Made by a program: the position numbers and the translations under genes. A DNA stretch of 64,000 nt from an uncultured Chloroflexus sp. GTDB lineage: Bacteria; Chloroflexota; Chloroflexia; Chloroflexales; Chloroflexaceae. The DNA lies in NCBI RefSeq assembly GCF_937951745.1, contig NZ_CALFBQ010000010.1, positions 1 to 64,000 of the forward strand. The letters run 5' to 3'. Of the stretch, positions 47,687 to 57,295 are shown piece by piece. A model generated the notes under the pieces. That model had not been told where the DNA came from and made no database searches. It saw nothing but the letters and a program-made list of their open reading frames with translations. Position 1 is the stretch's first letter, and every line of letters begins with the position of its first letter.

Positions 47687-49452
47687 TAACGCTCCACCTT
47701 CAAGATATAGCCCGTCTGGGCCGGGATTTCGGTGAACGGTTGGTATTCAACGATCGCGCCATTGCTAATGGTCAACGGCGCCGGCGGGGCCGGCGGCATG
47801 CCGTACAGTGACACGAGCTGATAGGTGCCATCCGGCAAGTCGCTCTCGCTCAACGAAAGCGTGAACGGCTCGGTTGGAATGGCATCGAAATTGATGATCA
47901 CCATGACTATATCATCACCGCTGCGCCGGATGTAGGCGGCAATGTCGTCGCCTTTGGCCTGTAACGGGATAAAGTCGCCGGTTGCTAACGCAGGGGTGTT
48001 GATGTGCAAGTGGATCAGTTGCCGGTACGTATTGAGCAGCGAATCCGGGTCTTCGTCTTGCAGCATCACATTTTTCGATGGGTAATCGAGCTGCGGCATT
48101 TGCCACGGGAAGCCGCTAGTGAAGCCGCCAAACTCCTCTTTCGTCCATTGCATTGGCGTGCGGATGCGCTCATCGGGTTTGACACCGAGCATACCGATCT
48201 CTTCCCCATAATAGATAAACGGTAATCCCGGCATGGTCAACAATGCCAGCGCCGCTAGCTTTGCCTTGGCAACGTCGTTACCGAGTACCGACATGACCCG
48301 GTTTTGGTCGTGATTCGTCAAGAATGGCGCCCACCGTTGGTATGGCAGTTTGGTGTAGGCGTCTTGGGCGGCTTGCATAAAGAGCCGCGCCAGCCCGGTA
48401 TTGGCTGCACCAACGATCTGCTTGGCGACTTCAAACTCGAAATAGTAGTCAAGCTGGTCAGGGTAATACGGCGCGAGGGTGCGCGGGTTGCCGTTGTATA
48501 CCTCACCGACCGTGAATGTGCCCGGCAGCTCGCGATCGAGGAAGCGGCGAAACTCGCGCAGCCATGCAAACGTCTCGTCAGTGTCTTCTTGCAGGGTGGA
48601 GTACTCGATCAGATGCTTGATTGCGTCGAGCCGGAAGCCGGCTACACCCATCTCTTCGACCCAGAAGCGAGCAATCTTATAGGCTTCCGCAGTCACCGCC
48701 GGGTTGCGAAAATTGAGATCAGGCATCCCGCCCCAGAAGACGCCGTAGTAGTATTCGTCACGAATCGGCGATTTGTGCCAGACGACATTGTTGCCGAACG
48801 GGCCGCGAAAACCGGGATCAATCGCCGACCAGAGGTACCAGTCGCGGTAGGGCGAATTGGGGTCGCGCAATGCCTCTTGGAACCACGGGTGGTGGGTGCT
48901 GGTATGGTTTAGCACGAGATCGATAATGATCTTGATTCCACGTTTATTGGCCTCTGCGACCAAGCGCTTAAAATCTTCGTTGGTGCCGTAGTCTTTTTCG
49001 ACGGTGTAATAATCAATTGTATCGTAACCGTGATAGCTGGCTGCCTCGGCTACCGGCATCAGCCAGATGCAGTTGACACCCAAATCGCGCGTTGTTGTCG
49101 GATCACCGTCGTTCAGATAATCTAGCTTGGCGATGATCCCATTCATATCACCAATTCCATCACCATCACTATCGTAAAACGAACGTACAAATACCTCGTA
49201 ACAGACTGCGCCGTCCCACCAGCCAGCTTGGAGTGGGAACGGCGTTGCAGTGGGGCCGGGGGTAATGCGGGGCGGCAGGGTGGGCAACCGCGGGTCACGG
49301 GTTGGCGTGGGTGGACGCACATTAGTTGGCGTGGTCGCGACGGTGGGTGTGTCAGAAGGCGGAGTGGCTGCCGGTAGACTACACGCTGGGAAGAGAGTTA
49401 TGACCAACAAGAAGAACAATAATCGGTGCATAGAGAACCATTTTCTCATCAA
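47686..49452 (-). CDS. Secreted GH13 alpha-amylase family lipoprotein
   Basis: The 588-residue protein has a lipoprotein signal peptide with lipobox FPAC, a Thr/Pro-rich tether (about 25-70) and a GH13 barrel with the four regions DLVLNH, GFRLDAIKH (nucleophile Asp), TVGEVYN (acid/base Glu) and LTNHDQNR, then a beta-sandwich. QAGWWDGAVCYEVFVRSFYD is typical of oligo-1,6-glucosidase/alpha-amylase relatives. It probably cuts starch-like glucans outside the cell, feeding the MalEFG importer. The exact start among three nearby ATGs is uncertain. Confidence 0.9.
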   Translation of the reverse strand: MMRKWFSMHRLLFFLLVITLFPACSLPAATPPSDTPTVATTPTNVRPPTPTRDPRLPTLPPRITPGPTATPFPLQAGWWDGAVCYEVFVRSFYDSDGDGIGDMNGIIAKLDYLNDGDPTTTRDLGVNCIWLMPVAEAASYHGYDTIDYYTVEKDYGTNEDFKRLVAEANKRGIKIIIDLVLNHTSTHHPWFQEALRDPNSPYRDWYLWSAIDPGFRGPFGNNVVWHKSPIRDEYYYGVFWGGMPDLNFRNPAVTAEAYKIARFWVEEMGVAGFRLDAIKHLIEYSTLQEDTDETFAWLREFRRFLDRELPGTFTVGEVYNGNPRTLAPYYPDQLDYYFEFEVAKQIVGAANTGLARLFMQAAQDAYTKLPYQRWAPFLTNHDQNRVMSVLGNDVAKAKLAALALLTMPGLPFIYYGEEIGMLGVKPDERIRTPMQWTKEEFGGFTSGFPWQMPQLDYPSKNVMLQDEDPDSLLNTYRQLIHLHINTPALATGDFIPLQAKGDDIAAYIRRSGDDIVMVIINFDAIPTEPFTLSLSESDLPDGTYQLVSLYGMPPAPPAPLTISNGAIVEYQPFTEIPAQTGYILKVER

Positions 49453-49525
49453 TTAGTTTCATCTAGCGGCATTATAGCAAATCTTTCACTGTGAAGGCGT
49501 GACGGAGGCAAAGGCGCAAGGGGAT

Positions 49526-49622
49526 GGTAACGCAAAGGCGCAAAGGGGATGAGATGGAATGCTCCCAAGTACGCTTGTACCTTCTCCAAAAACCCTTCGC
49601 GGCCTTACGTCTTTGCGTTACC
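49526..49622. mobile_element. 97-bp MITE-like element with 12-bp inverted ends
   Basis: GGTAACGCAAAG (49526-49537) and CTTTGCGTTACC (49611-49622) are perfect inverted repeats enclosing a non-coding, partly self-complementary core. A direct repeat of about 19 bp, CAAAGGCGCAA(A)GGGGATG, occurs at 49508 and 49532, partly outside the element. The right end provides the last codons and TAA stop of the uracil-DNA-glycosylase-like gene. Confidence 0.75.
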
Positions 49623-50277
49623 TAGCAGCACAAATGTGTCGCAACCCCTCGGCAAACTGACGCGCGCCGCCTTGGGCCGGATGGCGCACGGCACAATGCG
49701 CAATCCCAAGCTGCGCCAACGCTTGGCTCGCGATCCGCCCCATAGCTACCACCGGGCAGCCGGCAAAGAGCGTGCAGGCGCGGGCCAACAATGGCAAACC
49801 AAGCGCAAGCTCGCTCTGGCGCGGGGTGCGGTTGCTCTGCGGCTTACCGGCTTGGTGCGGGTGTAGCGGGAAGGCGTTCCATCCCACCGCAAACCGGTTA
49901 AGCGCCGCGAGTTCACGGTAAACGATCGTCGCGGTCTGTTCCCGTGAAATTCGCCCATCGTTCGTTGCCAACCGGAAGCCGCGTGCTGCGCCAAACTGGC
50001 CGGGAGGATCAACGCCATCGAGTAATATCTGTTCGCTAGTAAAGGGCACCCCCGTGCGGCGCGCGCCGTTATAGCCGGGGGCTTCGCCAATCAATATCAG
50101 ATCAGGGCCGCGTTCATACGCTAAGCGTAATGCTAATTCGAGATTCGCCCGCCTGATCGCATGACCGCACCGTTGCTCATCGTTGTCCGCCTCCCACGCA
50201 TACATATTGACGGTATTGGCCGGTGCTTTCAGTGTCGCGAGATCTGCAACCAATTCTGCAATGATGTCACGCTCCAC
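49618..50277 (-). CDS. Uracil-DNA glycosylase-like protein
   Basis: The 219-residue protein shows the UDG-superfamily pattern: LILIGEAPGYNGARRTGVPFTS (about 61-82) as motif A with the uracil-recognition region, and a C-terminal RHPAQGGARQF at the place of the HPSP-type motif. This predicts excision of uracil from DNA, but the residues are not those of classical Ung (family 1). It starts at GTG 50277 after GGAGGG. Its last codon and stop come from the repeat element at 49526-49622. Confidence 0.78.
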   Translation of the reverse strand: MERDIIAELVADLATLKAPANTVNMYAWEADNDEQRCGHAIRRANLELALRLAYERGPDLILIGEAPGYNGARRTGVPFTSEQILLDGVDPPGQFGAARGFRLATNDGRISREQTATIVYRELAALNRFAVGWNAFPLHPHQAGKPQSNRTPRQSELALGLPLLARACTLFAGCPVVAMGRIASQALAQLGIAHCAVRHPAQGGARQFAEGLRHICAAR

Positions 50278-50297
50278 TTTCCCTCCTTGTACAGATA

Positions 50298-50336
50298 TTT
50301 GACATATTTGTCAAACTTGGTTGCATCATTTGACAA
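50298..50336. promoter_or_regulatory. Palindromic operator candidate between divergent genes
   Basis: TTTGACA and TGTCAAA form a perfect 7-bp inverted repeat with a TATT centre (50298-50315), followed by another TTTGACA at 50329-50335. It lies between the divergent UDG-like and alpha/beta hydrolase genes. It resembles the GACAAGTATTTGTC palindrome near the MarR gene. Confidence 0.55.
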
Positions 50337-50386
50337 CATTCTGTAACTGCTTGGGATTATAGTGGATACAGCGAAGGAGGTTTGCC

Positions 50387-51271
50387 ATGTCAACGTCGCC
50401 GACACTCTGGGAAATTGAAAGTCCGCTTGGGCCGGTCGCGTTTCGGGTTTCTGGTCAGGGACGCCCCCTGATCTTTTTGCATGGATGGGGCGGTTCGAGC
50501 CGCTATTGGCAAGCTGCGCCAGCTTTTTTGCCCAACCGGCGGTTGATTGCGATCGATCTACCCGGATGTGGAGCTTCGCCAGCGCCGATCGAGCCGGTGA
50601 CGTTAGCATCGTATGCACGCACAGTGCTAGCGGTTGCCGATGCGCTCGATATTGACCGGTTTGCGCTGGTAGGCCATTCACTTGGCGCAGCGATAGCGTT
50701 GGCGGTTGCCGATTTTGCCTGCGAACGGGTCGAGCGATTAGGACTGATCAGCTTTGGCTTCAGCGCCAGTCTCTACGAGGATAGTCTGGTCACGATTGCT
50801 GGGGCGCAGTGGCAAGTAGCGGCGGCATACTGGCGACCGTGGCTGATTTGGTGGCGGCCATGGTGGGGTGTGACCCAGCAATGGCGGCAGGCGTGGTGGA
50901 CAATGCCGCCCACGCCTGATCTGCTAGCCCGCCCGATGGTGCGTCGCCCGCTCGATAGTTCATTGTTAGCGCAAGGCATTGCCGATCTCGTCGCGATGGA
51001 TCCGCTGGTCGCCATGGAAGCGGCGGCGATTATGGGCCATCCCCAACTCAAGCGCGCCGTGCAACGGCCATTGCCGCCGGTGTTGTTAATCAGCGGGCGC
51101 CATGATCCGGTCTTTCCACCAATCAATGTCAAATCGCTAAGCCGTTACTTACCGGATGCGCAGGTCTATTTCATTCCTGATTGCGGTCATGTACCAATGG
51201 TTGAAGAACCTGCGGCGTGCTATCACGCAATTGCGCGCTTTCTCGATAGAGAAAACGATTATTCGTCGTAG
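50387..51271 (+). CDS. Alpha/beta hydrolase
   Basis: The 294-residue protein has the alpha/beta hydrolase fold: oxyanion region LIFLHGWGGSSRYW (about 28-41), nucleophile elbow GHSLGAA (Ser about 104), acid Asp in ISGRHDPVFP and catalytic His in DCGHVPMVEEP. A Trp-rich cap region (about 145-175: WRPWLIWWRPWWG) may shape the substrate pocket. Specificity is unknown. AAGGAGG precedes the ATG. Confidence 0.9.
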   Translation: MSTSPTLWEIESPLGPVAFRVSGQGRPLIFLHGWGGSSRYWQAAPAFLPNRRLIAIDLPGCGASPAPIEPVTLASYARTVLAVADALDIDRFALVGHSLGAAIALAVADFACERVERLGLISFGFSASLYEDSLVTIAGAQWQVAAAYWRPWLIWWRPWWGVTQQWRQAWWTMPPTPDLLARPMVRRPLDSSLLAQGIADLVAMDPLVAMEAAAIMGHPQLKRAVQRPLPPVLLISGRHDPVFPPINVKSLSRYLPDAQVYFIPDCGHVPMVEEPAACYHAIARFLDRENDYSS

Positions 51272-51353
51272 TGTTTACAGTGTCAATGATAGAGTGTAAA
51301 GAATACTTCGCCGCATAAAAGGCGCAAACTTTCTGTTCTCTCTTGCCAGCGTA

Positions 51354-51362
51354 TGCTATAAT
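51354..51362 (+). promoter_or_regulatory. Extended -10 promoter before the Tad cluster
   Basis: TGCTATAAT is an extended -10 box ending 57 bp upstream of the cpaB-like gene. No good -35 box is seen at the right distance, as allowed for this promoter class. Confidence 0.6.
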
Positions 51363-51419
51363 GGGCAAGGCAATGCGCGAAGCTAACCGGCTTCGCTCTG
51401 AACAGGAAGGTTGCCTTCT

Positions 51420-52454
51420 ATGCAGCGTGGCGCATTACTGTTTCTACTCATCGGCCTCATCGTCATTATTGGTGGGTTGGCGGCTTTCTTGCTCTTGCGC
51501 GGAGGAGCGGGACGTACCACTACCTCAACAACGCCGGAAATTCCGCCGACGCCAACAACAGTGCCGTTAGTACCCGTGGTGCAGGCGCTGGTGGATCTTG
51601 ATGCTAATACCTTGATCAACGATCCGGCGCTGCTCGATGTGGTACAGGTGCCTATCACCGAATTTGACGAAAAGAACGAATTTAGCAACATTAATGATGT
51701 CCTCGGGAAGTTGCTTGTCAATCCGGTCGTGGCTCGCCAATCGATCCGGCGCGATAATGTACGCGATCCCGGCCTTTCGCAACGGATCCCGACTGCCGAA
51801 CCCGGCCAACCACGGGTGAAAGCGTACCCCATCTTAGTTGACAGCTTATCAGGCGTGGCCGATCAGGTGACAATCAACGATTTTGTTGATATTATTGCCA
51901 CTTTTCCGGTTGATCGCCAAATTATTCGTCCCAGACCTGTGCAAGTGATAACCGTTAATGAGGTTGACCAACTTGTCCGTGAATATCAATACGGCGAAAC
52001 CCAAACCTTCTTCACCACAAAGACTATCATCCAGCGCGCACAGGTGCTCCAGATTGTGCGTCCGGCAACCCCACCGCCTGTTGAAGGTGAAAGAACCGGT
52101 GAAACTGGTACTCCGACAACTGGTGGCCCACCAGCAGTTGATGCTTCCGGTCAACCGATTGGTTCCGCCGGTAGTAGTACGGGTTCAAGCACGTTAACCG
52201 AGGGAACATGGGTCATTGTGCTGGCATTGACCGATCAAGAAATTGAGTTGATCGAGTTCGCGAAGCAGAGCAGTGCCCGGATTGTGCTGGCGTTGCGGGG
52301 CGCCAATGATGATACCGTTGAAACAACGAGTGGTGTGACTATTGATCTCTTGGTGCGCGAGTTTGGTCTGCCATTACCGCAACCGTTGCCACCGCGTGTT
52401 TACGGCGAGGCCGAAGTGTTTACGCCCCAACCAACGCCAACTCCGCGTCCATGA
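51420..52454 (+). CDS. cpaB: Flp pilus assembly protein CpaB-like (SAF domain)
   Basis: The 344-residue protein has an N-terminal transmembrane helix (about 5-28), a Thr/Pro-rich linker and a SAF-like beta-clip region (about 55-200), the layout of CpaB/RcpC proteins of Tad systems. A Gly/Ser/Thr-rich insert occupies about 220-260. It begins the cpaB-cpaE-cpaF-tadB-tadC run. ATG 51420 has AGGAAGG 9 nt upstream; TTG at 51411 is too close to it. Confidence 0.82.
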   Translation: MQRGALLFLLIGLIVIIGGLAAFLLLRGGAGRTTTSTTPEIPPTPTTVPLVPVVQALVDLDANTLINDPALLDVVQVPITEFDEKNEFSNINDVLGKLLVNPVVARQSIRRDNVRDPGLSQRIPTAEPGQPRVKAYPILVDSLSGVADQVTINDFVDIIATFPVDRQIIRPRPVQVITVNEVDQLVREYQYGETQTFFTTKTIIQRAQVLQIVRPATPPPVEGERTGETGTPTTGGPPAVDASGQPIGSAGSSTGSSTLTEGTWVIVLALTDQEIELIEFAKQSSARIVLALRGANDDTVETTSGVTIDLLVREFGLPLPQPLPPRVYGEAEVFTPQPTPTPRP

Positions 52455-52591
52455 GTTATTCCATTAGTGCCGGCTCTAGGGTAAAATGACAATATGCAGT
52501 ACGCCCAATCATAGCCAATGCGTTATCGCAAGTGTGTGCGTCCGTTGCCACTACTAATAGTACAATAGTACAAGGTCTGAGGAGCTAAGGC

Positions 52592-53857
52592 ATGAGTGAA
52601 GCCGAAAAGATTCGAGTCATGATCGTTGATGATGTGATCGACACGCGCGATCAGCTCGAGAAGTTGCTCTTCTTTGAAAAAGATATCGAAGTTGTTGCGA
52701 AAGCGAGCAATGGGCGCGAAGCGATTGCGTTTGCTCGCCACTATCGCCCGCAAGTCATTTTGATGGATATTAATATGCCCGATATGGATGGGATTGCCGC
52801 TACCGAGGCGATCCTTACCCAAGATCCGGGCATCCAAGTCATCATCATGAGCGTGCAGGGCGAGACCGATTACATCCGGCGGGCGATGTTGGCCGGTGCG
52901 CGCGAGTTTCTAATTAAGCCGATTAGTGCCGATGATCTCTATCGTTCCATCCGGCATGTTGCCAAACTGGCGGCGATGCGTCCGGTGGTAGCAGTTGCCG
53001 GCGGCGCAGCGGCTGGCGTGGCAGCGGATGGAAAACCTTCGGTTGAGGGCCAGATCTTCGCCGTGTTTAGCCCGAAAGGTGGGGTAGGCGTTTCGTCGAT
53101 TGCCGCTAATTTGGCGATCGCGATCAGGCAGCAAACGAATAAAAAGGTTGCCCTCGTTGACGGGAATGTGATCTTCGGTGATCTGAGCGTTATTCTCAAT
53201 CTGCGCGCTGATAAGACGATCGTTGATATCGCGTCGCGGATCGAAGGTCTCGATCGCGATCTGCTCAACGATGTGATGGCGACCCATCCCACTCAAGTAA
53301 AGGTACTGCTGGCCCCGCCCGATCCGCAACGGGGCGAGATAGTGACGGCTGACCATATCCGCGCTATTCTTGAGGTGTTGCGACAAGAGTACGATTATGT
53401 CGTAGTTGATACGCCAGCCTCGTTTCAAGACCGCTCATTGGCCGTGCTAGATTTGGCCCAGCGTATCGTGACGCTGATGACGCTCGAGATGCACTGCCTC
53501 CGCAATGTTAAGCTCTTCCTTGAAGTGGCTGATCTGCTGAACTATCCTGCCGAGAAGGTGACGTTGGTCTTGAACAAGGCGACCAATCGCACCGGGATTC
53601 GGGCTGATGAGGTAGAAAAACACTTACAACGCAAGTTGGCATTGCAGATTGGCGATGCAGCGCAGGAAATGACACTGGCGATCAATCAGGGGGCGCCAAT
53701 CGTGATGGCGAAACCGAACCATCAAGTGGCGAAAGATATCATGAATCTGGTGCGAGAATTGGTCGCGAAAGCGAATAAAGAGGCGACAGCCAAGAGTAGT
53801 GCGAAGTCGCGCAGTTTGTTCGGCAGTTTGTTCGGCGGTCTGATTCCCCGTCGCTAA
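52592..53857 (+). CDS. cpaE: TadZ/CpaE-like receiver plus ParA-type ATPase
   Basis: TadZ/CpaE localises the Tad machine to the cell pole. The 421-residue protein has a receiver domain (about 8-125) with the phosphoacceptor in VILMDINMPDMDG and Lys in FLIKPIS, then a ParA/MinD-type domain. The deviant Walker A reads SPKGGVGVSS: the first Lys is kept, but the usual GKT/GKS is GVSS, so hydrolysis may be weak or absent. Switch region VVVDTP and the fold are intact. GAGGAG lies before the ATG. Confidence 0.92.
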   Translation: MSEAEKIRVMIVDDVIDTRDQLEKLLFFEKDIEVVAKASNGREAIAFARHYRPQVILMDINMPDMDGIAATEAILTQDPGIQVIIMSVQGETDYIRRAMLAGAREFLIKPISADDLYRSIRHVAKLAAMRPVVAVAGGAAAGVAADGKPSVEGQIFAVFSPKGGVGVSSIAANLAIAIRQQTNKKVALVDGNVIFGDLSVILNLRADKTIVDIASRIEGLDRDLLNDVMATHPTQVKVLLAPPDPQRGEIVTADHIRAILEVLRQEYDYVVVDTPASFQDRSLAVLDLAQRIVTLMTLEMHCLRNVKLFLEVADLLNYPAEKVTLVLNKATNRTGIRADEVEKHLQRKLALQIGDAAQEMTLAINQGAPIVMAKPNHQVAKDIMNLVRELVAKANKEATAKSSAKSRSLFGSLFGGLIPRR

Positions 53858-53908
53858 TGCGCGTGGCATTGACCGGTGTTTGCGGTACCAATAAGGGAGG
53901 TGAGCGCG

Positions 53909-55303
53909 ATGTCGTTGCTGAAGCGAATTGGTGGGAACGTCCCTACACCGGTCGAACCGGCGGCGTCGCGTGCGCCGATCCGGCCTGAAACAACCAGCCG
54001 GTTGCCGGCGGTTGGTGCGCCAAGTATGGATGAGACGTTCCGTGAGCTGCGTTCTCGCGTGCAGGATCGCCTGATCAATGAACTGAATCCGCAGCTTGAT
54101 CTGAACAATTCGGCCAAAGTGCGCAAACAGGTCGAAGAGATTTTTAACGCGATTCTCGATAGCGAGAGTATCGTATTGTCGCGTGCCGAGCGCCAGCGTC
54201 TGTTTGAGAGCATTACGGCTGATATCATCGGCTTGGGGCCGATCGAGCCGTTGCTGGCTGATGAAGATGTCAGTGAGATTATGGTCAACGGCCCAAAACA
54301 GGTCTACATCGAAAAGAAGGGCAAGTTGATCAAGACCGATATTACCTTCGCCGATGATGACCATGTGATGCGGATTATCGATCGAATCGTTGCGCCGCTG
54401 GGCCGGCGCGTTGATGAGTCATCGCCGATGGTCGATGCCCGTCTCAAAGATGGATCGCGTGTGAACGTGGTGATCCGCCCCTTGGCGTTGAATGGGCCAA
54501 CGATCACAATCCGTAAGTTCCGCAAAGATAAGCTGACGGTGCAAGATTTGGTGCGCTTTGGCTCGATGTCGCAAGATATGGCCGATTTTCTGGCAGCATG
54601 CGTCAAAGCGCGTCTGAATATTGTGGTGGCTGGTGGTACCGGTTCGGGCAAGACGACATTGCTCAATGTGCTATCGTCGTTCATTCCAGAAGACGAGCGA
54701 ATTATTACCGTCGAAAACGCTGCCGAGTTGCAATTGCGCCAAGATCACGTTGTGACCCTTGAATCACGTCCGCCAAATGTCGAAGGCAAAGGCGAGGTTA
54801 CGATCCGTGATCTGGTGATTAACTGTCTCCGTATGCGCCCCGAACGGATTATTGTCGGTGAGTGCCGCGGCGGTGAGACGCTTGATATGTTGCAGGCGAT
54901 GAATACCGGCCACGATGGTTCGATGACGACAATCCACGCCAATACGCCGCGTGATGCCATCAGTCGTATTGAAACGATGTGTTTGATGGCAGGTATGGAT
55001 CTGCCCGCGCGTGCGATTCGTGAGCAAATTGCTTCCGCTATTCACGTCTTCGTCCAGCAGTCGCGGTTGAAAGACGGCTCGCGCAAAGTGACCCAAATTA
55101 CCGAGGTTGCAGGAATGGAAGGCGACGTGGTTGTCTTGCAGGATATTTTCGTCTTTGAACAGACCGGTATTGATGAGAAGGGCAAGATCGTGGGCCAATT
55201 GCGCCCCACAGGGGTGCGACCGCGGTTCCTCGAGAAGTTCGAGGCGCTTAACATCTTCTTGCCGCCAACCATCTTTGGTTCGTCGGAGCGTTTCAGCTTC
55301 TAA
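53909..55303 (+). CDS. cpaF: Tad/Flp secretion ATPase CpaF (TadA)
   Basis: This is the hexameric secretion ATPase that powers pilus assembly. The 464-residue protein has the CpaF N-terminal region, [18 protein letters not shown], Walker [10 protein letters not shown], the Asp box [11 protein letters not shown], Walker [12 protein letters not shown] and the His-box [24 protein letters not shown] 53909 has GGAGGTGA upstream. It lies between cpaE and tadB, as in typical tad clusters. Confidence 0.96.
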   Translation: MSLLKRIGGNVPTPVEPAASRAPIRPETTSRLPAVGAPSMDETFRELRSRVQDRLINELNPQLDLNNSAKVRKQVEEIFNAILDSESIVLSRAERQRLFESITADIIGLGPIEPLLADEDVSEIMVNGPKQVYIEKKGKLIKTDITFADDDHVMRIIDRIVAPLGRRVDESSPMVDARLKDGSRVNVVIRPLALNGPTITIRKFRKDKLTVQDLVRFGSMSQDMADFLAACVKARLNIVVAGGTGSGKTTLLNVLSSFIPEDERIITVENAAELQLRQDHVVTLESRPPNVEGKGEVTIRDLVINCLRMRPERIIVGECRGGETLDMLQAMNTGHDGSMTTIHANTPRDAISRIETMCLMAGMDLPARAIREQIASAIHVFVQQSRLKDGSRKVTQITEVAGMEGDVVVLQDIFVFEQTGIDEKGKIVGQLRPTGVRPRFLEKFEALNIFLPPTIFGSSERFSF

Positions 55304-55345
55304 GCATACCGCCCACCGCCGGCGCTAGAGGGAGGCGTCGATCCT

Positions 55346-56344
55346 ATGGATGTCTTGTTATCACCGGAGATAATGCCGGTTACGTTAGGTATATTAGGTC
55401 TTTTGCTGATCGTGCTGCTGGCCGTGGTGGTGGCGTTGATGCGGCAGTCGGCCACGGTTGATGTGGCGCAGCGCCTTGAGACGCATGTCGGCGGCAAAGC
55501 GCAAGAACGGCCTAATGAGCCGGTTGCGCGCCAAGCGATCGAGCGCATTGATGCAGTTGTTTCACGCAGCAAGCGGGGCAGCTCGATCAAGAACGAGCTG
55601 GCACGCGCCGACCTGAAACTGACCGTGGCCGAGTTTATTGGTCTGAAGTTGGGTGCGGCCCTGCTCGGCGTGGTGTTTGGCTTTATTCTTGGCCGGGCTA
55701 ATTTTCTCGCCCAAGTGGTGGCTGCTCTCGTGTTTGCGGTCATTTTTTCCTTTCTGCCCGACTTATATGTGAATCTTCGTGCCGCCCAGCGTGTGAAAGC
55801 CTTTAATAACCAATTGGGCGATGTAATTACAATGATGGCTAATGCGCTGCGCGGCGGTTATAGCTTCTTGCAGACGCTCGATATGGTCTCGCGTGAGGCG
55901 CCAGCTCCCGCTTCGGTCGAGTTTCGTCGGGTGGTGCAAGAAGTTGGTCTCGGTCGCTCAACCGAGGAGGCGTTGCAGAACCTGCTCCGGCGCGTTCCCT
56001 CTGATGACCTCGATCTCTTGATTACTGCCGTCAGTATTCAAATGGAGGTTGGTGGGAATCTGGCCCAAGTTCTTGATACGATCGGTCATACGATCCGTGA
56101 GCGTGTGCGGATCAAGGGTGAGATTTCCACCCTCACTGCGCAAGGCCGGATTTCGTCGTGGATTATTACCGGTCTGCCGATTGGCTTGGCGATGTTCATT
56201 ACGGTCGTGAATCCTAGTTACATGGCCCCCCTGTTCACGATCGGGATGCCGCCGCAGGCATGGTGCTGTATGCCGGTAACGTCGTTGGTGATGATCGCAA
56301 TGGGATATTTTGCGATCCAGAAAATTATCGATATCGAAGTGTGA
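55346..56344 (+). CDS. tadB: Tad secretion inner-membrane protein TadB
   Basis: TadB and TadC form the membrane platform of the Tad system. The 332-residue protein has an N-terminal transmembrane helix, then two hydrophobic segments near 95-140, and a GspF/T2SSF domain with FNNQLGDVITMMANALRGGYSFLQTLDMVSREAP, then two C-terminal helices. It follows cpaF by 42 bp and precedes tadC by 9 bp. Confidence 0.92.
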   Translation: MDVLLSPEIMPVTLGILGLLLIVLLAVVVALMRQSATVDVAQRLETHVGGKAQERPNEPVARQAIERIDAVVSRSKRGSSIKNELARADLKLTVAEFIGLKLGAALLGVVFGFILGRANFLAQVVAALVFAVIFSFLPDLYVNLRAAQRVKAFNNQLGDVITMMANALRGGYSFLQTLDMVSREAPAPASVEFRRVVQEVGLGRSTEEALQNLLRRVPSDDLDLLITAVSIQMEVGGNLAQVLDTIGHTIRERVRIKGEISTLTAQGRISSWIITGLPIGLAMFITVVNPSYMAPLFTIGMPPQAWCCMPVTSLVMIAMGYFAIQKIIDIEV

Positions 56345-56353
56345 GGTGCGGCC

Positions 56354-57289
56354 ATGACCGATATATTGATTATCGGCGGAATTGTGATAGTTGGCGCTGC
56401 GCTTATCCTGATTGCAGTTCGGCAGATGAATCAGTCGCGAGCGATTAGCGAACGGCTGGATCAGTGTACTGACGTGTCGTTGTCGCTCGAAGAGCTTGAG
56501 TTACAGCAGCCGTTTCGCGAACGCGTACTTGTCCCGATGTTTCGTGCTCTGCTGAATACGCTTGGCCGGTTTGGCCTTAAGCAGAATCAGGAACGGTTGC
56601 GGATGAACCTGCAATTGGCCGGCAATCCCGGTAATATCTCACCCAATATGTTCATTGGCTTGCGCATGGCGCTGGCAATTGTGTTGATGGTGTTGATTGG
56701 GGTCTTGGTGATGGGCCGCCTGCCGTTGATGCAGGCTTTGATGGGGACGTTTATCGCAGCGGCGATCGGGTATATTTTACCCGGTATCTGGCTCGACCGG
56801 AAGATCAGAGAGCGCAAGAAGAATATTCTGAAGGCGCTGCCTGATGCGCTCGACCTGCTGTGCATCAGCGTCGAAGCTGGGTTGGCATTTGATTTGGCCT
56901 TGCAGCGGGTAGCGCAGAAGTGGGATAACGAATTGTCGCGCGAATTCCAGCGTGTACTGCAAGATATTCGTCTTGGTCGCACCCGCCGTGAAGCCCTGCG
57001 TGATCTGGCTGCCCGCACCGGTGTTGATGATGTGCAGACCTTCGTCTCGGCAGTGATCCAAGCCGATCAATTAGGTGTGTCGATGTCGAAGATTCTACGC
57101 ATTCAGTCTGATCAGTTGCGGGTGCGCCGGCGCCAGCGTGCAGAAGAGGCAGCCCAGAAGGCACCAGTGAAGATGTTGATTCCGATGGTATTTTTGATCT
57201 TCCCCGCACTGTTCGTTGTGATCCTCGGCCCGGCCGTACCACGAATTATGTGGGCCTTGGGAGTGATGAATAGCGGGATGGGTAATTAG
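56354..57289 (+). CDS. tadC: Tad secretion inner-membrane protein TadC
   Basis: The 311-residue protein is the second platform subunit: an N-terminal helix, two central helices (about 95-140), and the T2SSF domain with ILKALPDALDLLCISVEAGLAFDLALQRVAQKW and TFVSAVIQADQLGVSMSKILR, then a C-terminal helix. It lies 9 bp after tadB. No pilin (Flp), TadE/F or secretin gene is in the window. Confidence 0.93.
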   Translation: MTDILIIGGIVIVGAALILIAVRQMNQSRAISERLDQCTDVSLSLEELELQQPFRERVLVPMFRALLNTLGRFGLKQNQERLRMNLQLAGNPGNISPNMFIGLRMALAIVLMVLIGVLVMGRLPLMQALMGTFIAAAIGYILPGIWLDRKIRERKKNILKALPDALDLLCISVEAGLAFDLALQRVAQKWDNELSREFQRVLQDIRLGRTRREALRDLAARTGVDDVQTFVSAVIQADQLGVSMSKILRIQSDQLRVRRRQRAEEAAQKAPVKMLIPMVFLIFPALFVVILGPAVPRIMWALGVMNSGMGN

Positions 57290-57295
57290 GCGGTG

